Shown one piece after another: positions 16,578-23,925 of a DNA stretch of 63,110 nucleotides (position 1 is its first letter; the number at the start of each line of letters is the position of its first letter). The DNA lies in NCBI GenBank assembly GCA_017429835.1, contig JAFROD010000041.1, forward strand, positions 1 to 63,110, written 5' to 3'. The stretch is from Oscillospiraceae bacterium (lineage in GTDB: Bacteria > Bacillota > Clostridia > Oscillospirales > Oscillospiraceae). Made by a program: the position numbers and the translations under genes. The notes below the pieces were generated by a model. That model was given only the letters and a program-made list of their open reading frames with translations, did no database searches and had not been told where the DNA came from.

Positions 16578-18173
16578 TCAGGAAACGCGGATCGCGCGGC
16601 CGGAAGTGCGGAGAGCGGCTTCGTCCAGCTCGTTGTTGTCCACGACGAGTTTGCCGTTGACGAAAACTTTTTCAATGCCGAAGGACTGCTCGCGATCGGG
16701 CGTGCCGTTTTTCAGCGCGTCCTCGTCGAAGACGGTCAGATCGGCGAAGTATCCCGCACGGAGATAGCCGCACTCCTTGAGTCCGAATCGGTCGGCGGTC
16801 GCGCCGGTCATGCGGCGAACGGTGTTGGGCAGGGTGTCGCCCGTGCCGCGTAAGGCGTCGCGCAGGAATTTCGGGAAGCAGTCGTAGATCGCGGGGTTCT
16901 GCACGCCGTGCTCCTCGACCCACGCGTCGGTCATGTAGAGGCAATGCTCGTCGTGCTCAAAGTCGCGGATGATCTCCGGCGTGGAGTAGGGCCCCATATT
17001 GACGCGGCCCTTGAAATCGCTGATCTCGCAGAGCTTCAGATACGACTTGAGGTCGCTCGTATGTTCTTCCTTTGCGATCTGGTGGACGGTCTTGCCCTCG
17101 TAGTGCTCATACCCCTCGCCGAGGTAGGCGACCACGATATCGTCGAAGTTGAAGCCGAGCAGGATATTGCTTAGCTTCAGAATATTGAGACGGAAGCGCG
17201 CCATCGGTTTTTTTCGCTCCTCGGGACGCAGTCCCATATACCACGCGGGCAGAAAGACCGTCAGCACCGAAACGCCGAGGCACTCGTTGTAGATGTCGAA
17301 CATCACGTCCACGCCCTCGGCGCGAAGCTGCTCCATCAGTTGCATCAGCTCCGCCTTGTCGCCGAAGGAACGGCGGCCGACGAAGATCGCGTGGGAATAC
17401 TGCAGCTTCAGCGGCGTGCCCTTCGCGATCTCCGCGAGCTCGTCGAAAGCGCGCAGCAGGTGCGACCTGCCGAGCAGCGGCGTGTACGCCAGCGAGACCT
17501 TGGACTCCGCGCGCGGGTGGACGGTCAGCGGGCGGTCGTACTTGACGCAGAGGGCGGCGACCTTCTTGAGCTCCTCCGCGTCCGCGAACAGACCTGGCTC
17601 GTACATCAATCCGAGAGAAATGCCCGCCGCGCCCTGCTGGAGATTCTTCTCCAGAATGGAGAGCATTTTTTCCTCTTCCTCCGCCGTCAGCTTGCGGTTC
17701 TCGTTGCCGCCGACCGCCGCGCGGGCGGAGCAATGCCCGACCAGCTCTGCCAGATTGCAGGGCATATTCCCGTCCACGGCGTTGAAGAATTCCTCCGCCG
17801 CGCCGTACTTCCCTGTCGTGTCGTCGAAGCCGAACAGTCCGCCGCCGACCTTGTCCACGGTTTTGCAGTCCGGCGCAAAGCCGATCGCGGAAAGGCCGCA
17901 GTTGCCCGCGACGAAGGTCGTGATGCCCTGTCGAAGGAAGGGCGCGAAATACGGCAGCGGATCGTTCTTGATCGCAAACCAGTCGTTATGGGAATGGCAG
18001 TCGATAAAGCCGGGCGCGACGGACTTGCCGCCGAGGTCGATCACCCGATCCGCCTGCGCGTCAAGCTTTGCGCCGACCGCTTCGATCCGGTCGTCCGCGA
18101 GCAGGAGCTCGCCCATAAAGCCCTCGCTCCCGCTGCCGTCATAGATTTTTGCATTTTTGATCAGAGTTTTCAT
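16578..18173 (-). CDS. D-aminoacylase-like amidohydrolase
   Basis: 531 aa, amidohydrolase superfamily, N-acyl-D-amino-acid deacylase group. It starts with the beta-sandwich strand IKNAKIYDGSG, has the metal-binding HxH in FIDCHSHND (about residues 55-63), the GNCGLS segment with the family cysteine near 95, and a C-terminal RMTGATADRFGL segment followed by FADLTVFD. Removes acyl groups from D-amino acids or acts on dihydropyrimidine-like rings; exact substrate unknown. Neighbouring GNAT could be functionally opposite, but this is inference. Confidence 0.82.
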   Translation of the reverse strand: MKTLIKNAKIYDGSGSEGFMGELLLADDRIEAVGAKLDAQADRVIDLGGKSVAPGFIDCHSHNDWFAIKNDPLPYFAPFLRQGITTFVAGNCGLSAIGFAPDCKTVDKVGGGLFGFDDTTGKYGAAEEFFNAVDGNMPCNLAELVGHCSARAAVGGNENRKLTAEEEEKMLSILEKNLQQGAAGISLGLMYEPGLFADAEELKKVAALCVKYDRPLTVHPRAESKVSLAYTPLLGRSHLLRAFDELAEIAKGTPLKLQYSHAIFVGRRSFGDKAELMQLMEQLRAEGVDVMFDIYNECLGVSVLTVFLPAWYMGLRPEERKKPMARFRLNILKLSNILLGFNFDDIVVAYLGEGYEHYEGKTVHQIAKEEHTSDLKSYLKLCEISDFKGRVNMGPYSTPEIIRDFEHDEHCLYMTDAWVEEHGVQNPAIYDCFPKFLRDALRGTGDTLPNTVRRMTGATADRFGLKECGYLRAGYFADLTVFDEDALKNGTPDREQSFGIEKVFVNGKLVVDNNELDEAALRTSGRAIRVS

Positions 18174-18214
18174 CTGTCTGTCCTCCGTTCAGTTTCTCTT
18201 TCTGCTTCATTGAT

Positions 18215-18685
18215 TCAGAACGATTCTGTCCACGCGCGCAGGCTCGCTTCGTCGTCCCGACGGGTCAGGCGTCTGCCCTCGAGCACCGTTGCGCCGGGCG
18301 CAAGTCTGCGGAAATTGTCCGCCGTTTCGCCGAGATCGCTGCCGCCCGAGGTGCAGAACGGAATGACCGTTTTGCCGGAAAAGTCGTAGCTCTCCAAAAA
18401 CGTGTCGATGATCGACGGCTCGCGGTACCACCACACGGGAAAGCCCACGAACACGCGTTCGTACCGCGCCATATCCGCGACCTTGGACGCGATCGGCGGG
18501 CGGCAGGCGCGATCTTTCATTTCGACCGTGGAGCGGCTGCTTTTGTTCAGCCAGTTCAGATCGGCTTTCGTATAGGGCGTTTCGGGGACGATCTCGAACA
18601 GATCGGCGTCCGAAGCCTGCGCGAGAAGCTTCGCCGCCTTTGCGGTCACGCCGCTTGCGGAAAAATAGGCGACCAGAGTTTTCAT
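18215..18685 (-). CDS. Flavodoxin-fold protein
   Basis: 156 aa from the ATG at 18685. The N-terminus MKTLVAYFSASGVTAKAA is the flavodoxin FMN phosphate loop, and FVGFPVWWYREP is the ring-stacking loop of the NADPH-dependent-FMN/flavodoxin_4 group. A signature PFCTSGGSDLG precedes the last helix. Likely an FMN electron carrier or quinone reductase-type enzyme. A longer frame upstream lacks support. Confidence 0.85.
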   Translation of the reverse strand: MKTLVAYFSASGVTAKAAKLLAQASDADLFEIVPETPYTKADLNWLNKSSRSTVEMKDRACRPPIASKVADMARYERVFVGFPVWWYREPSIIDTFLESYDFSGKTVIPFCTSGGSDLGETADNFRRLAPGATVLEGRRLTRRDDEASLRAWTESF

Positions 18686-18710
18686 CGTGTTTCCTCCTTG
18701 GTTTCGAGAT

Positions 18711-19088
18711 TCATTCGCCGCGGGACAGGTACGCCCGTTTCTGCCGCGCGTCCTCCGCCTCCAGCGTATCCGCGCCGTGCAGTCCGCCTCGTCCCTCCAG
18801 ATGGTGGCGGAATTCGTGGCGCAGCACACCGCGCAATATTTCCTTCGCCTCGGCAGCGTCCGCCTGCGGGTAGACGCGGTCGAACGAGCCCTTGAACATG
18901 ACGATCTGCCGCACGCCGGAGTAGACCTGATACTGCCCCAGAACGTAAAGGTCGTTGCTTCTGGCATAGTCCGGCAGCGGCGCCGCCTCCGACGTGATCA
19001 CGCCGCCGGTCAGCTTGTCGAAAAACGCCGCCGGCAGCTCGTCCATCAACTCGGAAACGATCCGCCTGTATTCCTCCGTAGTGATCAT
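18711..19088 (-). CDS. Small metallopeptidase-like zincin (PF06262 type)
   Basis: 125 aa with the zinc motif HEFRHHLE (HExxH) near residue 91 and the NDLYVLGQYQV and FKGSFDRVYP segments of the short Firmicutes metallopeptidase family. No known substrate. It lies 25 nt upstream of the flavodoxin gene in one operon. Confidence 0.8.
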   Translation of the reverse strand: MITTEEYRRIVSELMDELPAAFFDKLTGGVITSEAAPLPDYARSNDLYVLGQYQVYSGVRQIVMFKGSFDRVYPQADAAEAKEILRGVLRHEFRHHLEGRGGLHGADTLEAEDARQKRAYLSRGE

Positions 19089-19168
19089 GCGTCTTTCCTC
19101 CCGTGCGGCACGTCTTGTTCTTTCCCGATGATTTTACCACATTCACGCGGAAATAGCAACGAAATCCC

Positions 19169-19207
19169 GCCAAAAAAGAGCCACCCCGCAGGGTGGCTCT
19201 TTTTTTG
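19169..19207. terminator. Hairpin terminator, first copy of 34-bp repeat
   Basis: GAGCCACCC/GGGTGGCTC stem with A- and T-runs on both sides. Bases 19169-19202 are repeated exactly at 19788-19821. Confidence 0.8.
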
Positions 19208-19351
19208 AAAGACCGCGTAAACGTACACCAAACCATAGAAAAGTCAGGGAGACTGCAAGCACGGCAGGATCCGCCGGCATGGTGAACGACCTTAAGAGGA
19301 GGTCGTGCTGCACGAACTGATTTACAAGGAAACAGGAGGTGGTATGAGCGG

Positions 19352-19435
19352 TTACCGGCCGGAACCCAGCACGCAGACCAAAAGGACGGAAACCACAATC
19401 AGGAGTATGCGTGAGAAGGATCCTTATCTGCTCAT
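19352..19435 (-). pseudogene. Possible broken type I-like toxin mini-ORF
   Basis: On the reverse strand a GGAGG site is followed 7 nt later by ATG (19435), three codons, an in-frame TAA (19424-19426) and then 22 codons for a very hydrophobic peptide containing ILLIVVSVLLVCVLG, ending in a stop at 19352. The size and hydrophobicity are like type I toxins, but the stop makes it non-functional unless the sequence is wrong or another start is used. Confidence 0.25.
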
Positions 19436-19532
19436 TTCTTTTCCTCCGATTTCTGCAACGCTTCTGTTCCTTCGAACAAGCGCAGCCAAATAAATCATCA
19501 GCAGCAGGACAGCCGTTCAGTAGATCACGCAG

Positions 19533-19557
19533 TTAAAGGGAAAACTAAAGGGAAATC
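19533..19557 (+). repeat. Arm-like direct repeats TAAAGGGAAA
   Basis: Two close copies of TAAAGGGAAA, very similar to a pair at 25406-25430 (TAAAGGGAAA and TAAGGGAAAA). Both pairs lie outside the 5.4-kb island, one on each side. They resemble arm-type integrase sites of another element. Confidence 0.45.
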
Positions 19558-19621
19558 TTTTTTGCGCTCGATTCGGCTAGAATATTTTGGCAAATAAAAC
19601 GCAGGAAAAGCAAAGAAAAAT

Positions 19622-19645
19622 GGCTAAAACCAGAAGATTTTAGCC
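19622..19645 (-). terminator. Hairpin after the reverse-strand tRNA-like end
   Basis: GGCTAAAA (19622-19629) pairs with TTTTAGCC (19638-19645). On the reverse strand it follows the motif at 19654-19674 and is trailed by ATTTTT. Confidence 0.6.
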
Positions 19646-19653
19646 CTGATTCT

Positions 19654-19790
19654 TGGCAGCGGATGAAGGATTCGCTTGCGTTTCTGCCTGTGACAGAAAC
19701 TAAGGTTGCAACCAGTTTGCGAACTGGTTGCCCAAGCTGCCACCGGCAGCTTGGATTTAGGTCTTCGACTCCTTCCCCTTAGTTGCTGCC
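19654..19790. repeat. Structured palindromic repeat with three internal hairpins
   Basis: The ends pair (GGCAGC at 19655-19660 with GCTGCC at 19785-19790; GAAGGA/TCCTTC inside). Between them are three hairpins: TTTCTG/CAGAAA (19681-19699), a 10-bp stem at 19708-19731 and a 10-bp stem at 19732-19754. The left edge (19654-19674) matches the 25-bp island repeat with one mismatch. It could be a structured RNA, a REP/MITE-like element or a degenerate tRNA-derived site; no protein is encoded. Confidence 0.55.
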
Positions 19791-19821
19791 AAAAAAGAGC
19801 CACCCCGCAGGGTGGCTCTTT
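19788..19821. repeat. Second copy of the 34-bp terminator repeat
   Basis: Exact copy of 19169-19202. On the reverse strand it follows directly after the 25-bp repeat at 19823, so the tRNA-like end and terminator form a unit here. Confidence 0.8.
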
Positions 19822-19822
19822 G

Positions 19823-19847
19823 TGGCAGCGGGTGAAGGATTCGAATT
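19823..19847. repeat. Left 25-bp direct repeat, putative att site
   Basis: Identical to 25269-25293. On the reverse strand it reads TTCGAATCC...CGCTGCCA, like the T-loop, acceptor strand and CCA end of a tRNA, the usual target of tyrosine integrases. It marks the left edge of the island that holds the integrase gene. Confidence 0.7.
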
Positions 19848-19930
19848 CAGGTTTGTACCTGTTACTGACTGCTAAAGTCTGTTGTTTTGCCCCGTTTTGT
19901 ACTGTCGTTCTAATCTTTTTCTGCTGTTTT

Positions 19931-19960
19931 GTGTTATCTTGTGTTATCTCATGTTATCCT
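19931..19960 (+). repeat. Three 10-bp iterons GTGTTATCT(T/C)
   Basis: Units at 19931, 19941 and 19951 (last: ATGTTATCCT) repeat every 10 bp, i.e. on one face of the helix. Directly next to AGGTCAAAA repeats near the left island end, so likely binding sites for integrase arms or an excisionase-like factor. Confidence 0.55.
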
Positions 19961-19963
19961 TTT

Positions 19964-19986
19964 GAGGTCAAAATAGAGGTCAAAAA
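19964..19986 (+). repeat. Paired arm-like repeats GAGGTCAAAA
   Basis: Two copies 12 bp apart (19964 and 19976). Related AAAGGTCAAA and TTGTCAAAAAAT occur at 25149-25178 near the right end, as expected for arm-type sites of the same integrase. Confidence 0.5.
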
Positions 19987-20252
19987 ATATTCATTATTTC
20001 GTAAGCTTATACAGCAGTTTGCTTCTGAATACAGTTCACAGTATCTGCGCACCTTGTCGAACATTTAGTCTTCGGTCACACTCTTAGCTTAATTCCCCAA
20101 AATATATATCTTGTATGCCGTGGCGCAAGGAATTGAGATACATACTGCTATCATCGTTTCAAAGGAAAGTGATTATGCTAGTTGAAATAATAAAGTCAAC
20201 GGGTAATCATCATTATTGATGTCTTACTATGTAATATGCTGGCTGGTTTTGT

Positions 20253-20903
20253 CTATACTCCTGTGTTCGGATTGTACTCGACCAGCATTGTAGCGGAGTC
20301 TTTTAAAAATTCGACATAGTATTCAAAATAAGTTGGATCAGTTCGCCTATTACCGATTTTGTAATCGGTTACAAATATCGCAGGGGTAATGCTTACGGGT
20401 AAATGGCCTACTTTTCCTCTTACTAAATTCTCAAAATCTTCTCTTGCTTTCTTCGATGTATGCGCAATTGCATTTCTAATTTTCTTAATTGCATTAATAT
20501 CGGCGCTTAGAGTTTTGAGAATTTTAAAAGATCCGCCGCCTTCAAAAAAGTTTTCTGCATTGATCAGTATTTTATTGATGTCTGCCCAGTCAGGATATGT
20601 GTTTACGCTTTTGATGAGATTGTAGGCATGCTCGTTACTTTTTGGAGACACATACGAAACAACTGCACTGCCGTTTTCACTTTTACTGCCTAGCAAGTAG
20701 GCTATAAAGATATCCTCCAAAAACTTTTCCCAAGAGCTGCAGACATTCAGTATCAGGTTTTCAATAATCATATTCTTCATGTCCGCGGAGAAACCAGCCA
20801 CGTTGTTTTCGTTGTAAAGTGATACTGCCCCATAGTACACTTGCAATGCCCAGTCGCATTTGGTTATAAAGCCTGCCAAATGAGCATCTAGAACACTAGG
20901 CAT
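20253..20903 (-). CDS. HEPN-domain protein (MAE_28990/MAE_18760-like)
   Basis: 216 aa from the ATG at 20903, which overlaps the last 8 nt of the DUF262 gene (ATGCCTAG), so the two are translationally coupled. An all-helical protein with the HEPN signature RNAIAH (Arg143-x4-His148), the Rx4-6H RNase motif of toxins and defence nucleases. Long hydrophobic-faced helices before the motif fit the MAE_28990/MAE_18760 group, which is known to occur next to DUF262 genes. I infer an RNA-cleaving or RNA-binding effector. AT-rich compared with the chromosome. Confidence 0.75.
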   Translation of the reverse strand: MPSVLDAHLAGFITKCDWALQVYYGAVSLYNENNVAGFSADMKNMIIENLILNVCSSWEKFLEDIFIAYLLGSKSENGSAVVSYVSPKSNEHAYNLIKSVNTYPDWADINKILINAENFFEGGGSFKILKTLSADINAIKKIRNAIAHTSKKAREDFENLVRGKVGHLPVSITPAIFVTDYKIGNRRTDPTYFEYYVEFLKDSATMLVEYNPNTGV

Positions 20904-21951
20904 TTTGAACCTCAAGACTTTGAAGTAATTTGTTGATAATGAAGGTGCACCTTGTCAGTCTGGCTGGAACATCAGTTGTTGCATCTTTTGTAGACTTTAT
21001 AAATTCAAAATACTCAGTTGAGCTTTCTTCGCTTTCTAAAATGCTATTTATATCTTCAAGTGTGCTAATCAGTTTGGGTAGGTCTTTCTCGCTGATGGTT
21101 TTACGAGGCAAGTTTAGATTCGGTATTCCATAATTCATATGATAGAGAGAGACAAACAGTCCGTAAAAATTTGGAGTCGTTCTGAAATTGGATGTCTTTA
21201 GCGTGTCACCGAAAAGATTTCCAATCAAATCCATTGTTTTTGTTACTTTTTCCTCTATCTCCTTCCGGCTCTCAAACTCATCATCGTATTTTGCATAGTA
21301 CTTATCAGCATTCTTTTTGGACTGAATGCCCTCTATAGCAGCAATAATAAGATCGGTCATCAACTCGGCTTCAGCCATTCTCATGATTTTCGTGTCGGTA
21401 AAGATGCGATTGTCAGTCCAGAAAGTATAATAGACACCACTAAGTTTATAGACTAATTGCTTAAAATAGCCAAAATATCTTGCGTTGAATAACTCTTGCT
21501 TGTTCAAGGAAACTGAATAAGTGTTTAGTCTTGCAAAGACATCTAATATGTCCCTGTCTTGAACATCCAGTAGTAAGTCAACCGACAATTCATATTTCAA
21601 GAACTCACCTTGTACCTCATCAGGGAGCTCAGAATACAGCATGCCACCATAATCTTCATTATGAACTCTGCTAATTCTAAACCCATCCTTAACAAACGAC
21701 AAAATTGTTCGTATTCTTTGCTGACCATCCACTATTTCCCGTGTAGTCTTCTTTGTTTTCGGATTTGTTGTTGCTCTGATAAAGATTTTTGGAAGTGGCT
21801 TATCCCTTAGAATTGTGTCAATTAAATAGGACTTCGCTTGCGGAGACCAAACGGATCTACGTTGAAATTTGGGGGAAATCTCAAGCTGACCTCTTGCATC
21901 CCATTCAATGAAGTCATTAATACTATAAGTGCGAGAATCAAAGTTCTTCAT
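20896..21951 (-). CDS. DUF262 domain protein (GmrSD N-terminal-like)
   Basis: 351 aa from the ATG at 21951 (GGAGG, 7-nt spacing). The ParB/Srx-like DUF262 fold is shown by FQRRSVW (residues 29-35), LPKIFI (53-58) and the hallmark DGQQR (75-79), with FARLNTYSV further on. GmrSD-type DUF262 proteins use this motif to hydrolyse NTP and restrict modified phage DNA. The DUF1524 HNH nuclease domain of GmrSD is absent; the neighbouring HEPN protein may be the effector. First gene of a two-gene reverse operon. Confidence 0.82.
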   Translation of the reverse strand: MKNFDSRTYSINDFIEWDARGQLEISPKFQRRSVWSPQAKSYLIDTILRDKPLPKIFIRATTNPKTKKTTREIVDGQQRIRTILSFVKDGFRISRVHNEDYGGMLYSELPDEVQGEFLKYELSVDLLLDVQDRDILDVFARLNTYSVSLNKQELFNARYFGYFKQLVYKLSGVYYTFWTDNRIFTDTKIMRMAEAELMTDLIIAAIEGIQSKKNADKYYAKYDDEFESRKEIEEKVTKTMDLIGNLFGDTLKTSNFRTTPNFYGLFVSLYHMNYGIPNLNLPRKTISEKDLPKLISTLEDINSILESEESSTEYFEFIKSTKDATTDVPARLTRCTFIINKLLQSLEVQNA

Positions 21952-22260
21952 CTGATATCCTCCAAGATGCATATGCAGTCACTCCTTAAGGAATATGAGT
22001 AACAGTATATGCTTTTTCAAAAAAGTTTATTCTGATTTGATTGTAAATGCTGAATAATGTTTTGCCGAAAAACTAAGATCATAATACCATATTATGGCAA
22101 AGAACGCAAGAAAATAAAAACTGTCATTTTCTTCTCGAACAGCAGGTAAAAGAATACATAACAACGTATATAATTAATATAAATAAAATGTTTTATATTG
22201 CAAATTAACAATCTGTTTGATATACTAGAAGCAGAAGACAGCAAATTAAAGGTGATCATT
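21952..22260. other. AT-rich divergent promoter region
   Basis: 309 bp between the divergent DUF262 and hipB genes. Contains the hipB promoter (22198-22226) and a very AT-rich stretch; no ORF or palindromic HipB-type operator was clear to me. Confidence 0.5.
22198..22226 (+). promoter_or_regulatory. Promoter of hipBA
   Basis: -35 TTGCAA (22198-22203), 17-bp spacer, -10 TATACT (22221-22226), 34 bp before the hipB start codon. Confidence 0.6.
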
Positions 22261-22608
22261 ATGAAGATTCAAAGTTCAAACAGCAATGCGGCAATTCGTT
22301 TGGAGCTTGGCAGCAGGTTGAAAAAGGCACGGATGGATCGGCAGCTCACGCAGCAGGAACTCGCAGAGAAAGCGGGCATTTCACTTCGCACGGTCTCTGT
22401 GATGGAAAACGGCGGTGATTTTCGGGTGGAGAGTATGCTTTGCATTATGCGCGTGCTTGGGTATCTGGAAAACCTCAATACGTTGCTGCCGGAACTGGTA
22501 ATCAATCCAGAGGATTACGCCTCCTTGGGCAAAGAAAGACAGCGTGTCTCCCGGAAGCGCAGCAAGCCGGAAAACACAGGTGCATGGAAATGGGGTGACG
22601 AGACATGA
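22261..22608 (+). CDS. hipB: HipB-type XRE antitoxin/repressor
   Basis: 115 aa from the ATG at 22261 (AGGTGAT ribosome site). XRE helix-turn-helix (residues about 16-70: RLKKARMDRQLTQQELAEKA then GISLRTVSVMENG), followed by a basic tail (RQRVSRKRSKP). The stop overlaps the hipA start (ATGA). As in known HipBA systems it should repress its own promoter and neutralise HipA. An upstream ATG at 22198 lies in the promoter and is less likely. Confidence 0.85.
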   Translation: MKIQSSNSNAAIRLELGSRLKKARMDRQLTQQELAEKAGISLRTVSVMENGGDFRVESMLCIMRVLGYLENLNTLLPELVINPEDYASLGKERQRVSRKRSKPENTGAWKWGDET

Positions 22609-23891
22609 CGGCTGCAAAAGTCATTTTGTGGGGCACGCAAATCGGAACCGTTGCGCTGCCGGATGACAGCAAGGTTGCGGTGTTTAAGTACGACAGAGGC
22701 TTTCTTGAAAGCGGGATCGAGGTCTCGCCGATCGTGATGCCGCTAGACGAACGGACCTACTCGTTTGCAGGACTTCCAATGGAAGCATTTCACGGGCTGC
22801 CCGGCTTACTTGCAGACGCGCTGCCGGATCGGTTCGGCAATGCCGTCATTGACCGTTGGCTGGCCGAACAGGGAAGGGAGCCGGCTTCCTTCAATGCGGT
22901 GGAACGTCTATGCTACACCGGAACCCGCGGCATGGGTGCGTTGGAATTTCGGCCAACGCTTGGGCCGCGATATGCCCTCTCCGAAAAACTGAATGTGGAT
23001 CGGTTGGCGCAGCTTGCTTCGGATATTCTGATGCAGCGCGAATCGATTCATTTGGACGCAGACGCAGACGCCATGCGCCAAATCCTGCAGGTTGGTACCT
23101 CTGCTGGCGGCGCACGAGCGAAAGCAGTCATCGCGTGGAACGAGCAGACGAACGAGATCCGCTCCGGGCAGATCGACGCAGGGAGTGGTTTTGGCTATTG
23201 GCTGATCAAATTTGACGGCGTTCGCGGCAACGGAGACCGCGATATCAAGGATCCTCCGGTTTATACACGGATCGAGTATGCCTATTATCTGATGGCCAAG
23301 GCTGCCGGGATCGAGATGAGCGAATGTCGCTTGTACCGGGAAAACGACCTGTTTCATTTTATGACGAAACGCTTTGACCGGGAGGCGCAGAACGGACGCA
23401 AGCTCCATATGCAGACGCTCGGCGCGTTGGCACACTTTGATTATAACGATCCCAATTCCTACAGCTATGAACAGGCAGCCATGATCCTGCGAAAGCTCGG
23501 GCTCAACAGTGATTCTATGGAGCAGCTTTTCCGCAGAATGGCTTTCAACGTGCTGGCAAAGAATCAGGACGACCATGTAAAAAACATATCGTTCCTGATG
23601 GATCGCAGCGGCAGGTGGAGCCTTGCGCCGGCCTATGATATGACGCTTTCCTACCTCCCCGGGCATCGCTGGCTGGGTGCGCATCAGATGAGTGTCAACG
23701 GAAAGCGGTCCGAGATCACAGACAAAGATCTGCTTTCCTGCGGTGCAGGAATGGATCTGTTCCCCGCAAAATGCCGCCGCATCCTGCAACAAATCAAAGC
23801 TGCTGTTGATGACTGGGACAGTTACGCTGCGCAGGCTTTTTTGCCAAGAAACGCAACCGACCAAGTAAAAAAGCTTTTGGAGCAAACATAG
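22605..23891 (+). CDS. hipA: HipA-family Ser/Thr kinase toxin
   Basis: 428 aa. HipA architecture: N-terminal subdomain with PLDERTY and FHGLPGLLADALPDRFG, then the kinase core with the catalytic loop KNQDDHVKN (Asp322/Asp323, His324) and the metal-binding APAYDMT segment. HipA kinases phosphorylate aminoacyl-tRNA synthetases or other targets to arrest growth. The main motifs appear intact, so it is likely active. Overlaps hipB by 4 nt. Confidence 0.88.
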   Translation: MTAAKVILWGTQIGTVALPDDSKVAVFKYDRGFLESGIEVSPIVMPLDERTYSFAGLPMEAFHGLPGLLADALPDRFGNAVIDRWLAEQGREPASFNAVERLCYTGTRGMGALEFRPTLGPRYALSEKLNVDRLAQLASDILMQRESIHLDADADAMRQILQVGTSAGGARAKAVIAWNEQTNEIRSGQIDAGSGFGYWLIKFDGVRGNGDRDIKDPPVYTRIEYAYYLMAKAAGIEMSECRLYRENDLFHFMTKRFDREAQNGRKLHMQTLGALAHFDYNDPNSYSYEQAAMILRKLGLNSDSMEQLFRRMAFNVLAKNQDDHVKNISFLMDRSGRWSLAPAYDMTLSYLPGHRWLGAHQMSVNGKRSEITDKDLLSCGAGMDLFPAKCRRILQQIKAAVDDWDSYAAQAFLPRNATDQVKKLLEQT

Positions 23892-23925
23892 CCAATATAA
23901 CGTTTTCCAATGGAGGCGAAAGGCG

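Larger units (their letters stand above)
19205..19653. other. Non-coding accessory stretch left of the island
   Basis: No convincing gene. It holds a small inverted repeat (CGACCT/AGGTCG, about 19289-19306), a possible degenerate hydrophobic mini-ORF on the reverse strand (19352-19435, see separate entry), an arm-like repeat TAAAGGGAAA (twice in 19533-19557) and a hairpin at 19622-19645. Confidence 0.5.
19848..20252. other. Left-end non-coding region of the island
   Basis: No convincing gene. Contains three 10-bp tandem units at 19931-19960 and two AGGTCAAAA repeats at 19964-19985, both probable recombinase or accessory-factor sites; the rest is AT-rich without recognisable features. Confidence 0.5.

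Noticed and set aside
19706..20068. Forward 120-codon frame over the structured repeat and left att site
   Set aside because: Spans hairpins, a terminator and the att repeat; composition Cys/Leu-rich by chance.
20253..20903. Reading the HEPN protein as an antitoxin (MNT/HEPN pair)
   Set aside because: No nucleotidyltransferase (MNT) gene is adjacent; the partner is DUF262.
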